A DNA stretch of 57,337 nt from an uncultured Verrucomicrobiota bacterium (GTDB lineage: Bacteria > Verrucomicrobiota > Verrucomicrobiia > Limisphaerales > UBA9464): NCBI GenBank assembly GCA_903880005.1, contig CAIRNV010000098.1, positions 1-57,337 on the forward strand. The letters run 5' to 3'. A program made the translations under genes and the position numbers. Below the pieces are notes generated by a model. That model worked only from the letters and a program-made list of their open reading frames with translations, ran no database searches and was not told the origin of the DNA. Below, one piece after another: positions 16,649 to 26,723 of this stretch. Each line of letters starts with the position of its first letter. Positions within the stretch are counted from its first letter, which is position 1.

Positions 16649-18409
16649 ATGCTTCATTCCCGCATTGAATCCCGGCTTCGCGAAGCCGTCCTCGCCGTCG
16701 TCCCCGATGCCGACCCGTCCGCCGTGCAGGTGCGGCCTGCCTCCGACGCGAAGTTGGGCGACTACCAGTCCAGCGTCGTCATGGGCCTTGCGAAGCCGCG
16801 GGGGCTGAACCCGCGCGCGTTGGCGGCGGACGTGGTCGCGCGGCTGGACGTGGGCGAGTGGTGCGAGGCGGTCGAGGTGGCGGGGCCGGGCTTCCTCAAC
16901 TTCCGGCTGTCGGCGTCGGCCATCGAGTCGGCGCTGGCGGGCGCGGTGGCGGCCCCGGTGCCCTTCGTGGAGCCCGCGCGGCCGCGGCGGACGGTGGTCA
17001 TCGACTTCAGCTCGCCCAACGTGGCCAAGCCGATGCACATCGGGCACGTGCGCTCCACGGTGCTGGGCGACGCGTTGGCGCGGACGCTGCGGTTGCTGGG
17101 GCACGAGGTGGTGACGGACAACCACATCGGCGACTGGGGCACCCAGTTCGGGATGTTGTTGCTGGGATGGAAGACGCGCCTGGACCCGGCGGCGTTGGCC
17201 CGGGACCCCATCGCCGAGCTGGAGCGCATCTACAAGGCGGTCAATGCGGCGTGCGACGCGGACCCCGCCGTGCGCGGGGCGGCCAAGGCGGAGCTGGTGC
17301 GGTTGCAGGGCGGGGACGCCGACAACCTGGGGATCTGGCGCGAGATGATCCGGCTGTCGCAGTCGCAGTTCGACGCCATCTACGGGCGGCTGGGGGTGAC
17401 GTTCGACCACACGTTGGGCGAGAGCTTCTACAACCCATGGCTGGCGCAGGTGGTGGCGGACATGGCGGCGCGGGGCATCGCACGGGACAGCGAGGGCGCG
17501 ATGGCGGTGTTCTCGCGCGGGGACGTGGCGCCCAAGGACGACCCGTTCAAGATCCAGCGTGACGGCGCATGGCATGACATGCCGTTGCTCGTGCAGAAGT
17601 CCGACGGCGGCTTCAACTACGCCACGACCGACCTCGCGACGCTCGACTACCGCATCAGGACGTGGTCGCCCACGGACATCCTGTACGTGACCGACGGGCG
17701 CCAGCAGGGGCACTTCCGCCAGGTGTTCGCGGCGTTCCAGGCGTGGAAGCCCGAGGCGGCGGCGGCGACCCGCCTGCATCACGTGTGGTTCGGGTCGATC
17801 CTTGGGGAGGATGGCAAGCCCTTCAAGACGCGCTCGGGCGACACGGTGCGGCTCGGCGAGGTCCTCGACGAGGCGGAGGAGCGCGCGTGGGCGGTGGTGC
17901 GGGAGAAGCGGCCGGACCTGCCGGAGGCCGTGCAACGCGAGATCGCGCGCGTGGTGGGCGTGGGGGCGGTCAAGTACCAGGACCTGCTGCCCAACCGCCA
18001 AAGCGACTACGTGTTCTCCTGGGACAAGATGCTGGCGTTGCAGGGGAACACGTCGCCGTACCTCCAATACCAGTACACCCGCGCCGCCAAGGTCGTGCGC
18101 GACGGCGGATGGACCCCGGCGGCCGGGGCTGGCATCCGCGTGGGGACGCCGGAGGAGCGGGCGTTGGCCCGGCATCTCCTCAACTTCGGGCTGGTGCTCG
18201 CGGCCGTCGCCGAGGAGGCCCGCCCCAACTACCTGTGCAACTACCTCTACGAGCTGGCGGGCTGGTCCTCGCGCTTCTACGAGGCCTGCCCGGTGCTGCG
18301 CTCGGAGGAGCCGCTGCGTTCCTCGCGCCTCGCGTTGTGCCACCTCACCGCCCGCGTCCTCAAGGCCGGGCTGGAATGCCTCGGCATCGGGGTCAGCGAG
18401 CAGATGTAG
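16649..18409 (+). CDS. argS: Arginyl-tRNA synthetase
   Basis: ArgS charges tRNA-Arg with arginine. The 586-residue class I enzyme has the N-terminal ArgRS additional domain. It carries SSPNVAKPMHIGHVRST with HIGH at 130-133, DNHIGDWGTQFG, and a KMSKS counterpart in degenerate form (GKPFKTRSGDTVRL), as is usual for ArgRS. VGVGAVKYQDLL, SYVFSWDKMLALQGN-like and the DALR anticodon-binding C-terminus follow. Length and motif order are normal. pyrE follows 52 bp downstream on the same strand. Confidence 0.97.
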   Translation: MLHSRIESRLREAVLAVVPDADPSAVQVRPASDAKLGDYQSSVVMGLAKPRGLNPRALAADVVARLDVGEWCEAVEVAGPGFLNFRLSASAIESALAGAVAAPVPFVEPARPRRTVVIDFSSPNVAKPMHIGHVRSTVLGDALARTLRLLGHEVVTDNHIGDWGTQFGMLLLGWKTRLDPAALARDPIAELERIYKAVNAACDADPAVRGAAKAELVRLQGGDADNLGIWREMIRLSQSQFDAIYGRLGVTFDHTLGESFYNPWLAQVVADMAARGIARDSEGAMAVFSRGDVAPKDDPFKIQRDGAWHDMPLLVQKSDGGFNYATTDLATLDYRIRTWSPTDILYVTDGRQQGHFRQVFAAFQAWKPEAAAATRLHHVWFGSILGEDGKPFKTRSGDTVRLGEVLDEAEERAWAVVREKRPDLPEAVQREIARVVGVGAVKYQDLLPNRQSDYVFSWDKMLALQGNTSPYLQYQYTRAAKVVRDGGWTPAAGAGIRVGTPEERALARHLLNFGLVLAAVAEEARPNYLCNYLYELAGWSSRFYEACPVLRSEEPLRSSRLALCHLTARVLKAGLECLGIGVSEQM

Positions 18410-18461
18410 CGGCCCCCTTCCTTGTCGCCCCGCGCCAGGGAGCCATGGCATCCTCGACGCC

Positions 18462-19028
18462 ATGACGAACGACGAGGCGTTGGCGCTCTTCCGGCAAACC
18501 GGGGCGTTGCTGGACGGACACTTCATCCTGCGCAGCGGGCTGCATTCCCGGCAGTTCTTCCAGTGCGCCCAGGCCTTGCAGGACATGCCGGTCGTGGAGC
18601 GCTTCGGCGCGGCGCTCGCCGGGCGCGTGCGCGACCTCGGCGTGCAGACCGTCATCGCGCCCGCCATGGGCGGCCTTGTCATCGGACAGGAGGTCGCCCG
18701 GCAGCTTCGATGCCGCTTCATCTTCGCGGAGAAGGAGGAGGGCAAGCTGGTGCTGAGGCGGGGATTCAAGATCGCCCGGGGTGAGCCGGTCCTCGTGGTG
18801 GAGGACGTCGTGACGAAGGGCGGCCGCGTCATGGAAACGCTTTCCATCGTGCGTGATCTCGGCGGCCATCCGCTGGCCGTGGCCGTCATGGTGGACCGGT
18901 CCGAGGCCGGCCTGGACCTGGGCGTGCCGCTCATCAGCCTCATCCGGCTGCACGTCGAGGCGTTTCCCGCGGACCAATTGCCCGCCGACCTCGCCGCGAC
19001 GCCCGCCACCAAGCCCGGCAGCAAGTAA
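18462..19028 (+). CDS. pyrE: Orotate phosphoribosyltransferase
   Basis: PyrE joins orotate and PRPP to give OMP in pyrimidine synthesis. The 188-residue protein shows FILRSGLHSRQFFQC, VIAPAMGGLVIGQEVARQL, FAEKEEGKLVLRRGF and the PRPP loop VLVVEDVVTKGGRVMET. The loop has Lys where many relatives have a second Thr (VVTTGG). The start at 18462 gives MTNDEALALFRQTGALLDGH, the usual N-terminus. It ends 22 bp from the stop of a convergent membrane-protein gene. Confidence 0.94.
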   Translation: MTNDEALALFRQTGALLDGHFILRSGLHSRQFFQCAQALQDMPVVERFGAALAGRVRDLGVQTVIAPAMGGLVIGQEVARQLRCRFIFAEKEEGKLVLRRGFKIARGEPVLVVEDVVTKGGRVMETLSIVRDLGGHPLAVAVMVDRSEAGLDLGVPLISLIRLHVEAFPADQLPADLAATPATKPGSK

Positions 19029-19049
19029 GGCCGTCCGCACCCGGCACGG

Positions 19050-20183
19050 TCAGACCGTGGTCTGCCGGGGCTGGAACAGGTACACGACGCCGCCCAACGC
19101 GCTCCACGCCAGGTTGGCCGTGTACGCGAGCAGTGCGAGCGCGAGGGCCTCGCCGTGCCGGACGCCCGGGAACTCGGGCAACGCCAGGAGCGAGACCAGA
19201 AGGTGCTCGCGCACGCCCAGGCCGCTCGGTGTCACGGGAAGCGCCGCGATGCACACCACGGCCGGCACGACGAACCACAGCACCCGCGCAGGGACCTCGA
19301 GCCCGAGCCCCGCGGCGATCGCGAGGAATGTCCCCACGATGGCGGCATTGATCACGGCCGAATAGGCGGCCGAGACGGGCAGGTACGTGCGATCACGCCC
19401 GAAGAGCCGGCACGCCGCCAAGGCCCGGGCCAGGGCCTCCCCGCGCGGCAGGCGGCCCAGCATCCGCGAGGCCCCGCGGCCCGGGGCGAGCCAGTCCGTG
19501 TGGAACGCCACCAACACCAGGCCCAGCGTGACGGCGGCCATGGCCCCCACCAGCAACGCCACCGCCGGATACGTCCGGTGAGCGAGGAAGAGTCGGGTGC
19601 CATCCGGCGACCGCCATGCCAACGGGATCATGACGACCGCGAACAGCAGCAGGGCCAGCGTTCCCACCAGGCGATCCACCAACACCGTCAGGGCCGCCTC
19701 GGCCCGCCGCTCGCGCGTCCAGCGGGAGGCGCACCATGCCTTCACCACGTCGCCGCCCGTCGAGCCCAGCAGGAAGGCGTTGAAGAAATGAGCGACGAAG
19801 GAGACACGAATGACGGCGCCCACGCCCACGTCCAGGCCTTGGACCTTGAGCGCTCGACGCCATCGCAGCCCGCCCAGGACGACCGGGACGCCACAGCAAC
19901 CCATGGCCACCGCCCAATGCCCCGCCGACAACCGCTGGACCGTGCGCCAGAGCTCGCCCGGGCCGCGCGACCAGGCGAGCTGGCGTTGATCCCACTTGTC
20001 CAGCGCGTCCCAGCTTTGGCCGGTGGCGGCGAGGTGCAGCTGGGCCTCGTTGCAAAAGATGATGTGGAAGATCAACGCAAGGAGGCCGGCCGCCACCGCC
20101 AGCCGAGCCCATCCCGCCCAGCGGGGGCCAGGCCCGCCGCCCGCGCCCTCGACGGGTCCGACACGACGAACGTCCGCCTTCAC
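19050..20183 (-). CDS. UPF0104/lysylphosphatidylglycerol synthase-type membrane protein
   Basis: The 377-residue protein has about eight membrane helices and matches the LPG-synthase transmembrane (UPF0104) flippase-like family. Recognisable segments are GGLRWRRALKVQG, the FLGSTGGD-type motif (NAFLLGSTGGDVVKAW), VLVDRLVGTLALLLF and PVTPSGLGVREHLLVSLL. Such proteins lack the soluble synthase domain and are thought to move or bind lipid or glycolipid substrates; the exact substrate cannot be told. The ATG overlaps the TGA of the upstream isomerase gene by 4 bp, so translation is probably coupled. Confidence 0.88.
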   Translation of the reverse strand: MKADVRRVGPVEGAGGGPGPRWAGWARLAVAAGLLALIFHIIFCNEAQLHLAATGQSWDALDKWDQRQLAWSRGPGELWRTVQRLSAGHWAVAMGCCGVPVVLGGLRWRRALKVQGLDVGVGAVIRVSFVAHFFNAFLLGSTGGDVVKAWCASRWTRERRAEAALTVLVDRLVGTLALLLFAVVMIPLAWRSPDGTRLFLAHRTYPAVALLVGAMAAVTLGLVLVAFHTDWLAPGRGASRMLGRLPRGEALARALAACRLFGRDRTYLPVSAAYSAVINAAIVGTFLAIAAGLGLEVPARVLWFVVPAVVCIAALPVTPSGLGVREHLLVSLLALPEFPGVRHGEALALALLAYTANLAWSALGGVVYLFQPRQTTV

Positions 20184-21112
20184 TCAGGGCCCCACGCAGC
20201 CTTGATGAACTCGACGCCTTGGAGCACGTCCGCCCTCGGCATCCCGGGCGCCAGCTCGAACACCTTGATGTGGTCAGGACGGACGAACGCCGCGAGGGCC
20301 TTGAAGTCGATGCAACCGGAGCCGGGACGGCTGTGGTCCGACGCCGGCGGCACCACGTCGTGGATGTGAAAGCCGGCGAGGTGCGGCTCCATCGTCTCGA
20401 GGTGGAGCACATGCCCGGCCATCAGCCCGAGGTTCTCCTTGATCTGGGCGTGCCCGCAGTCATGCCAGTACCGCACGTTGTCCGGGAACGGGTCGAAGAA
20501 GAACGGGAAGTCATGGTCGAAGGGGATTTCCTCGACGGCCTCGCGGTTCTCGATCCCCAGGAGCAGGCCGCGCTTGCCCGCCTCGTCGGCGATGCGCCGG
20601 ATCATCTCCGTGGCGGCCTCCATGGCGGGACCTTTCCTCGACTCGCGGCGCATCTCGATCTCCGTCAGCAGCTTCGCGTACTTGGGCGAATCCTGCCGCC
20701 CCTCCTCCACCAAGTCCTCCAGCTTGCCCATGTAGTCCGGCGTGCCGAACAACCCGCCCAGGTCCGCCTCGCCCGTGTGGAGGACGACCAGGCGGGCCTT
20801 GACCCGCTGGGCCATCTCCAGGGTCTTGAGGGTGTACTTGAAGGCGTTCTCGCGCTCGCGGCGATCCGGTGAGCTGAACTTGAAGAGGTTGGGGGCGGCG
20901 TGGTTCACGCCCACGGGCAAGGGGCAGAAGTTGTGCAGGGTGGAGATCTGGATCTCACCGGCATCCACCGCCTCCAGGATGCCTGGAACCAGGCTCAGCC
21001 GGATGCCGTGGCTGAGTTCCGCGTGGGTGAAGCCCAGGTCGCGAATCTCGCGGAGCATTTGCCGGCCGTCCGTGTGCCGGCCCGAGTTCCAGCAGGTCGA
21101 AAACGAATACAT
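20180..21112 (-). CDS. Sugar phosphate isomerase/epimerase (AP-endonuclease family 2)
   Basis: This is a cytoplasmic xylose-isomerase-like TIM barrel of 310 residues without a signal peptide. Likely metal-site segments are FTHAELSHGIR, ISTLHNFCPLPVG, RLVVLHTGEADLG, LLLGIENREAVEEIP, YWHDCGHAQI and AGFHIHDVVPP. The start at 21112 is preceded by GGAGG seven bases upstream, a strong Shine-Dalgarno. It is the first gene of a two-gene operon with the flippase-like protein and overlaps it by 4 bp. The substrate is unknown. Confidence 0.86.
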   Translation of the reverse strand: MYSFSTCWNSGRHTDGRQMLREIRDLGFTHAELSHGIRLSLVPGILEAVDAGEIQISTLHNFCPLPVGVNHAAPNLFKFSSPDRRERENAFKYTLKTLEMAQRVKARLVVLHTGEADLGGLFGTPDYMGKLEDLVEEGRQDSPKYAKLLTEIEMRRESRKGPAMEAATEMIRRIADEAGKRGLLLGIENREAVEEIPFDHDFPFFFDPFPDNVRYWHDCGHAQIKENLGLMAGHVLHLETMEPHLAGFHIHDVVPPASDHSRPGSGCIDFKALAAFVRPDHIKVFELAPGMPRADVLQGVEFIKAAWGPE

Positions 21113-21233
21113 TCAAAAACCTCCCCGAAAACCCCGCCACGTCCCCAAGGCAAGCAGTCCTGGCCCGTGGCCTTTCCTGGGTCATGCCAAGCCGACGGGG
21201 ATGGCTGCACCCCCGTCGGCCCGGTGCCGGACG

Positions 21234-21431
21234 TCAAACGTCCGCGTAGCGTGCCGCAAGCATCGCGTTGAACTTCGCCACCTTCATCCGGCGACGACGC
21301 TTCTCGCTCGGCTTCTCGAAATGCCGGTGATTGCGCACCTCCTTCAAGGTGCCCTCGCGGTCCACCTTCTTCTTGAGCCGACGCAGAGCCCGGTCCACGG
21401 GCTCGCCCTTCTTCATCTTTACTTCGCTCAC
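21234..21431 (-). CDS. rpsU: 30S ribosomal protein S21
   Basis: S21 is a small basic protein of the 30S platform. The 65 residues contain the family pattern [20 protein letters not shown], then [22 protein letters not shown] start at 21431 ([11 protein letters not shown]) is chosen because relatives have a few residues before the KGEPVD block and aaaggaag lies about 10 bases upstream. An internal ATG at 21416 would give 60 residues. It is divergent from clpB. Confidence 0.92.
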   Translation of the reverse strand: MSEVKMKKGEPVDRALRRLKKKVDREGTLKEVRNHRHFEKPSEKRRRRMKVAKFNAMLAARYADV

Positions 21432-21990
21432 TTCACGTTCACTTCCTTTCCCACAACCGGTCCGGCGCCTTGGCGCCGCCTCCGGCCCGTGCCCGCCCTC
21501 CAACACCTCCCGGGCAACACGGCGTCCGCCGACCGTGGTCACGGTCCAAGCGGGACGGCGTGGATATCCTAAAACCCTCGCGAAGCAAGCCTCGATTCCC
21601 GGGCCGAAGGACGACCGGCGCAGCCCGAAGTCGTCGTTGGTCTCGAAAGCGTCGTGTGCGCTCAACCCTGGGAGCGCGGCCGGCCTCCCGCCAGTCCGTG
21701 ACGGAACCGGGCCGGGTTGTCGAGGGCTCGCGAGCCCGACTGGCCCACCCTGGCGCTGCAAGAAAGGGGCCGGGGCGGTTCCATCGTGAGGGCCGCGATG
21801 GCGAGGCTGATGCCTCCGCAAGGCCAGGAACGCGTCGTCCCCGCCTCCAGAAACGGGGATAAACGCGTGAAATACCGGGTTCTTTCGAGGGGTATCCCGG
21901 CGACACGAGGGATCCGGCGGATTCAGCCCGGATCGGCTTCGGCCAATTTCAGTGTTTCGCCCCGGCATGCCCGGTGCGACGTGTCATGGG
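21432..21990. other. rpsU-clpB divergent intergenic region
   Basis: This 559-bp region has no recognised gene. Positions 21769-21825 form a degenerate left half of the palindromic element (gccggggcggttccatcgtg and a gcgatggcgaggctgatgcc core). Promoters for rpsU and clpB must lie here, but neither a CIRCE inverted repeat nor an obvious sigma-32 site was seen before clpB. Confidence 0.5.
21769..21825. repeat. Degenerate MITE-like element, left half
   Basis: The sequence aligns with the first 57 bp of the long-class elements and shares the ttccat variation with the copy at 8768. The right end is lost. Confidence 0.5.
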
Positions 21991-24591
21991 ATGAACTTGG
22001 AAAAGTGGACGGTGAAGGCCCAGGAGGCCTTGTCGGCGGCCCAGGCCTTGGCGCGCGAGGCCTCGCACCAGCAACTCGACGCCGAGCATTTGCTCCTCGC
22101 CTTGGTCCAGCAGGCCGATGGCGTGGTGCCCCAATTGATCCAGAAGGTGGGCGCCAGCCGCGCGGCCGTGGAGGACGCCCTCCAGTCCGAGCTTGCCCGG
22201 CGCGCGAAGGTCCAGGGAGGAGGGCAGGTCTATGCCACCCAGGAACTCCAGGCCGCCCTCGATGCCGCCCCCAAGGAGGCCGGCAAGCTGAAGGACGAAT
22301 ACGTCTCCACCGAGCACGTCCTCCTGGCCCTCCTGGGCCACGGGGGCGACCGAATCCGCGAGATCGCCCGCAAGCACGGCCTGGGGCGCGACGCCCTGCT
22401 CAAGGCGCTGGTCGCCGTGCGCGGCAGCCATCGCGTCACCGACGCCAACCCCGAGGACAAGTTCCAGGCCCTGGAGAAGTACGGGCGCGACCTCACCGCG
22501 CTGGCGCGCCAGGGCAAGATCGACCCCGTGGTGGGACGGGACGACGAGATCCGGCGCGTCATGCAGGTCCTCACGCGTCGCTCCAAGAACAACCCCGTCC
22601 TCATCGGCGAGCCCGGCGTGGGCAAGACGGCCATCGTCGAGGGCATCGCCCGGCGCATCGTCGATGGCGACGTTCCCGAGAGCCTTCGCAACAAGCGCGT
22701 CATCGCGCTCGACATCGGCTCGATGATCGCCGGCGCGAAGTTCCGCGGCGAGTTCGAGGACCGGCTGAAGGCCTTCCTCAAGGAGGTCACCTCCTCGGGC
22801 GGCCAGGTGATCCTGTTCATCGACGAGCTGCACACCATCGTGGGCGCGGGCGCGGCCGAAGGGGCGGCGGATGCGGCCAACATGCTCAAGCCCCAGCTCG
22901 CCCGCGGCGAGCTCCGCTGCATCGGGGCCACCACGCTCGACGAGTACCGCAAGCACATCGAGAAGGACCCCGCCCTCGAGCGCCGCTTCCAGCCCGTGCA
23001 GGTGCTCGAGCCCTCCATCGACGGCACGGTGGCCATCCTTCGCGGCCTCAAGGAACGCTACGAGACCCACCACGGCGTGCGCATCCAGGACGCCGCGCTC
23101 GTCGCCGCCGCCACGTTGTCCGGGCGTTACATCACCGAGCGGTTCCTGCCCGACAAGGCCGTGGACCTCGTGGACGAGTCGGCGTCGCGCCTGAAGATGG
23201 AGCTGGACTCGAAGCCGACGCCCATTGACCAGCTCGACCGGCAGCTCTTGCAGCTTGAGATTGAGCGCACGGCCCTCGCCCGGGAGAAGGACGCGGGCTC
23301 CGTGGAGCGCCTCCGGCGGGTCGAGGCGGAGGTCGCCAACCTGCGGGAGCGCCAAACCCAGTTGAACGCGCAGTGGCAGAACGAGAAGGCCGCGCTCGAC
23401 GCCGCCGGCGTCGTCAACGCCCAGATCGAGCAACTCCGCCAAGAACTGGATCAAGCCCAGCGCCGCGGCGACCTCGCCCGGGCCTCGGAACTCCAGTATG
23501 GCCGCCTCCCAGAGGCCCAGCGCCGCCTCGCCGGCGCCGAGGCCGCCCTCAAGGCCATCCCCGCAGCCCAGCGCCTCCTCTCGCAGGAGGTCACCCCCGA
23601 CGACATCGCCAAGGTCGTCGCCTCATGGACCGGCATCCCCGTGGCCCGCATGCTCGAGGGCGAACGCGAGAAGCTCGTCCACGCCGAGCAACGCCTCCAG
23701 GCCCGCGTCGTCGGGCAGCAACGCGCCATTCGCGCCGTCTCCGACGCCGTGCGGCGCGCGCGTTCCGGGCTGCAGGATCCCAACCGCCCCGTGGGCTCCT
23801 TCCTGTTCCTTGGCCCCACCGGGGTCGGCAAGACCGAGCTGGCCAAGGCCCTCGCCGAGTTCCTCTTCGACGACGAGGCCTCGATGGTGCGCATCGACAT
23901 GTCCGAGTACATGGAGAAGCACTCCGTCGCCCGCCTCATCGGCGCGCCGCCCGGCTACGTGGGCTTCGAGGAGGGAGGCCAGCTCAGCGAGGCCGTCCGA
24001 CGCCGGCCCTACTCCGTGGTGTTGCTCGACGAGATCGAGAAGGCGCACCCGGACGTCTTCAACGTCCTGCTGCAAGTGCTCGACGACGGGCGCCTGACGG
24101 ACGGCCAGGGGCGCACGGTCGATTTCCGCAACACCCTCGTGATCCTCACGTCCAACATCGGGTCGTCCATCATCCAGGACTACTTCCTCGACGGGCGCGC
24201 GCAGGGGGACGAACGGGCGTCGATGGAGGCCGCCGTGCGGGCCGAGCTGCGCAAGCACTTCCGTCCGGAGTTCCTCAACCGCATCGACGAGACCATCGTC
24301 TTCGAGAGCCTGGACGAGGCCGAGCTGGCCCGGATCGTGGACTTGCAGCTCGACCGCGTGGCGCGCCGCCTCGCCGCGCAGGGGATCTCCATCGAGGTCG
24401 CCAACGACGCCCGAAAGCTGCTGGCCGACGAAGGCTACGACCCGCAGTTCGGCGCCCGGCCGCTCAAGCGCGCCATCCAGGAACTGCTCCTCAATCCGCT
24501 GGCCTCGCGCCTCCTCGCGGGCGAGTTCAAGGCGGGCGACCTGCTCCAGGCCGGCGTCAAGGACGGCATGCTGGCCTTCACGAAGGCCTGA
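21991..24591 (+). CDS. clpB: ATP-dependent disaggregase ClpB
   Basis: ClpB is the cytoplasmic Hsp100 that rescues aggregated proteins with DnaK. The 866 residues match the family length. The Clp-N repeats cover 1-145, Walker A1 GEPGVGKT is at 206-213 and Walker B1 [10 protein letters not shown] near 273. The coiled-coil M domain spans about 400-525, Walker A2 GPTGVGKT lies near 608, and [15 protein letters not shown] with a final QELLLNPLA domain follows. The start at 21991 ([14 protein letters not shown]) is standard; an ATG at 21952 would add 13 unrelated residues. It converges on recQ with 48 bp between them, containing a GC hairpin (ggcggc...gccgcc). Confidence 0.97.
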   Translation: MNLEKWTVKAQEALSAAQALAREASHQQLDAEHLLLALVQQADGVVPQLIQKVGASRAAVEDALQSELARRAKVQGGGQVYATQELQAALDAAPKEAGKLKDEYVSTEHVLLALLGHGGDRIREIARKHGLGRDALLKALVAVRGSHRVTDANPEDKFQALEKYGRDLTALARQGKIDPVVGRDDEIRRVMQVLTRRSKNNPVLIGEPGVGKTAIVEGIARRIVDGDVPESLRNKRVIALDIGSMIAGAKFRGEFEDRLKAFLKEVTSSGGQVILFIDELHTIVGAGAAEGAADAANMLKPQLARGELRCIGATTLDEYRKHIEKDPALERRFQPVQVLEPSIDGTVAILRGLKERYETHHGVRIQDAALVAAATLSGRYITERFLPDKAVDLVDESASRLKMELDSKPTPIDQLDRQLLQLEIERTALAREKDAGSVERLRRVEAEVANLRERQTQLNAQWQNEKAALDAAGVVNAQIEQLRQELDQAQRRGDLARASELQYGRLPEAQRRLAGAEAALKAIPAAQRLLSQEVTPDDIAKVVASWTGIPVARMLEGEREKLVHAEQRLQARVVGQQRAIRAVSDAVRRARSGLQDPNRPVGSFLFLGPTGVGKTELAKALAEFLFDDEASMVRIDMSEYMEKHSVARLIGAPPGYVGFEEGGQLSEAVRRRPYSVVLLDEIEKAHPDVFNVLLQVLDDGRLTDGQGRTVDFRNTLVILTSNIGSSIIQDYFLDGRAQGDERASMEAAVRAELRKHFRPEFLNRIDETIVFESLDEAELARIVDLQLDRVARRLAAQGISIEVANDARKLLADEGYDPQFGARPLKRAIQELLLNPLASRLLAGEFKAGDLLQAGVKDGMLAFTKA

Positions 24592-24639
24592 TGTCCCGGC
24601 GGCGGCGCGGGGCGTTCGCCACCGGCTGCCGCCATCTGG

Positions 24640-26619
24640 TCAGAAGCTCGAACGCCCGTTGGCGCGGACGTGTTCCTGGATCTCCTCCAGGAACTCGTCG
24701 CCGTACACCCGGAGCTTCGTCTCGCCCACGCCCGGCACCGCCAGCAGCTCGCGGTCCGTCGTGGGATACTCCCGCGCCATGTGCCGGAGCGAGACGTCCC
24801 CAAACACGATGTACGGCGGGACACCCTGCTCGTCCGCCAGGCGCTTCCGCAGCCGCCTCAGCTTCTCGAAGAGAACCTCGTCGCAGACGATGGAACCCGA
24901 CGCCGCCCCGGGGCGCTGCGCCGTCGCCCTGGGGGCCTCGCGGGGCTTCGTCAGGCGGACCGTCCGCCGCTCCCGAAGGGTCGCCACGCCCTCGGCCGTC
25001 AACGACACCGTCGGCATTTGACCCGGCGCCTGCTGCAACAGCCCGAGGCGCACCAACTCGCGCCCGATCGCGCCCCACTCGTTCCGGCTGAGGTCCTTGC
25101 CAATGCCAAACGTGCTCAGCGTGTGGTGCTGCCAGCGCAGCACGCCCTCGGCCTCCGATCCCGTCAGGATCGCCACCAGGTGGTTCAGCCCGACGTCGAA
25201 CCCGCTCTTCTGCCGCACGCGATACACGCAGCTCAGGAACTTCTGCGCCGGCACCGTCCCGTCGTAGTCCTGTCGCGGGCTCAGGCAATTGTCGCATGCC
25301 CCGCACCCGCCCGGCGGGAACTCCTCCCCGAAGTAGCCCAGCAACGACACGCGGCGGCAGCCCGAGGACTCGGCGTAGTGAACCATTTGCCGGAGCTGCG
25401 CCGACGCCACCGCCCGCTCGTTCTCGTCCGTCTTCTCGTCGATGAACGCGATCTGCTTCGCCACGTCGCCCGGGCTGAAGTACAGGACGCACTCGGACGG
25501 CAGGCCGTCGCGCCCGGCGCGTCCGGTCTCCTGGTAGTAGCCCTCGATGTTCTTCGGGAGGTCATGGTGCAGGACGAACCGGACGTTCGGCTTGTTGATC
25601 CCCATGCCGAACGCAATCGTCGCGCACATCACCTGCACCTCGTCGCGCAGGAATCGCTCCTGATGGGCCGCGCGCGTCTCCGGCGGCAGCCCCGCATGAT
25701 AGGGGAGCGCCTTCACGCCTTCCTTCACCAGGCGTTCCGCCAGCGCCTCCGTCGAGTTGCGGCTCGCGCAGTACACGATGCCCGCCTCGCCCCCGCGCGC
25801 ACGCGCCAGCCTCGCGATCCGATCCGCCGTCTGCCCCTTGGCCTCCACCCGGTAGGTGAGGTTCGGCCGGTTGAACGACGCCACGTACGTCGCCGGCTCC
25901 CGAAGGTGAAGCTGCCGGACGATGTCCTCCCGCACCCGTTGCGTCGCCGTCGCCGTCAACGCCATGAAGGGCACCGAAGGGAACCGCTCCCGCAACTGGC
26001 TCAACTGCCGGTACTCGGGCCGGAAATCATGCCCCCACTCGCTGATGCAATGGGCCTCGTCCACGGCCACCGCCCCGAGCTGCCAACGCCCCAGCTCCTC
26101 CAGCATCGTCCCCGCGAACAAGCGCTCCGGCGCCACGTACAGCAACCGGATCTCCCCACGGTGCAGCCGCCGCCATGCGTCGCGCCGCGCCGCGTCGTCC
26201 AGCGACGAGTTCAGGCACGCCGCGCCCACGCCATTCGACCGCAGCGCATCCACCTGGTCCTTCATCAAGGCGATCAACGGCGAGATCACCACCGTCAGGC
26301 CCGCCCGGCGCAACGCCGGCAACTGGAAGCACAACGACTTGCCCCCGCCCGTCGGCAGCAACGCAAACACATCACGCCCCGCCAACGAGTCCGAGATGAT
26401 CTCCCGCTGCAACGGCCGGAACGCATGGTACCCGAACACGCGCCGCAACGTTCCCTCCAACGGCTCCGACGCATCCACCACCGGCGATGGCGGCGGTGGG
26501 GCCGACGCCTCGCCCGACCCGGGCTCCGCGTCCGCCGCCTCGAACAACCGCTGCCACTCATCACTCACGTCCGCCCCATTCAATCGCCACTCCGGCCCGC
26601 CCGCCAGCCTGCGCCGCAA
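24640..26619 (-). CDS. recQ: ATP-dependent DNA helicase RecQ
   Basis: RecQ is a 3'-5' superfamily 2 helicase in recombination repair. The 659 residues include [17 protein letters not shown], Walker A LPTGGGKS ending at 95, DEAH at 187-190 ([16 protein letters not shown]), [13 protein letters not shown] and [13 protein letters not shown]. The RQC zinc region has GCGACDNC. A winged helix and a C-terminal HRDC domain ([16 protein letters not shown]) complete the protein. The first 55 residues are an unconserved Pro/Ala-rich extension, so the start could be the GTG of VSDEWQ. It is divergent from the hydrolase-fusion gene at 26724. Confidence 0.96.
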   Translation of the reverse strand: MRRRLAGGPEWRLNGADVSDEWQRLFEAADAEPGSGEASAPPPPSPVVDASEPLEGTLRRVFGYHAFRPLQREIISDSLAGRDVFALLPTGGGKSLCFQLPALRRAGLTVVISPLIALMKDQVDALRSNGVGAACLNSSLDDAARRDAWRRLHRGEIRLLYVAPERLFAGTMLEELGRWQLGAVAVDEAHCISEWGHDFRPEYRQLSQLRERFPSVPFMALTATATQRVREDIVRQLHLREPATYVASFNRPNLTYRVEAKGQTADRIARLARARGGEAGIVYCASRNSTEALAERLVKEGVKALPYHAGLPPETRAAHQERFLRDEVQVMCATIAFGMGINKPNVRFVLHHDLPKNIEGYYQETGRAGRDGLPSECVLYFSPGDVAKQIAFIDEKTDENERAVASAQLRQMVHYAESSGCRRVSLLGYFGEEFPPGGCGACDNCLSPRQDYDGTVPAQKFLSCVYRVRQKSGFDVGLNHLVAILTGSEAEGVLRWQHHTLSTFGIGKDLSRNEWGAIGRELVRLGLLQQAPGQMPTVSLTAEGVATLRERRTVRLTKPREAPRATAQRPGAASGSIVCDEVLFEKLRRLRKRLADEQGVPPYIVFGDVSLRHMAREYPTTDRELLAVPGVGETKLRVYGDEFLEEIQEHVRANGRSSF

Positions 26620-26723
26620 CGTCCCGCCCGGGATGTGTCCAGCGTTGCCACGGCAGGATGCCCGGGTCTATACACGCAACCGTGTCCACGGGCATTGCCG
26701 CTTCCCCGCATCGCAGATCCATC

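Noticed and set aside
26487-26723. Coding upstream of the SGNH fusion in the same frame
   Set aside because: It overlaps the 5' end of recQ on the opposite strand and reads as Pro/Arg-rich shadow; the signal peptide begins just after 26724.
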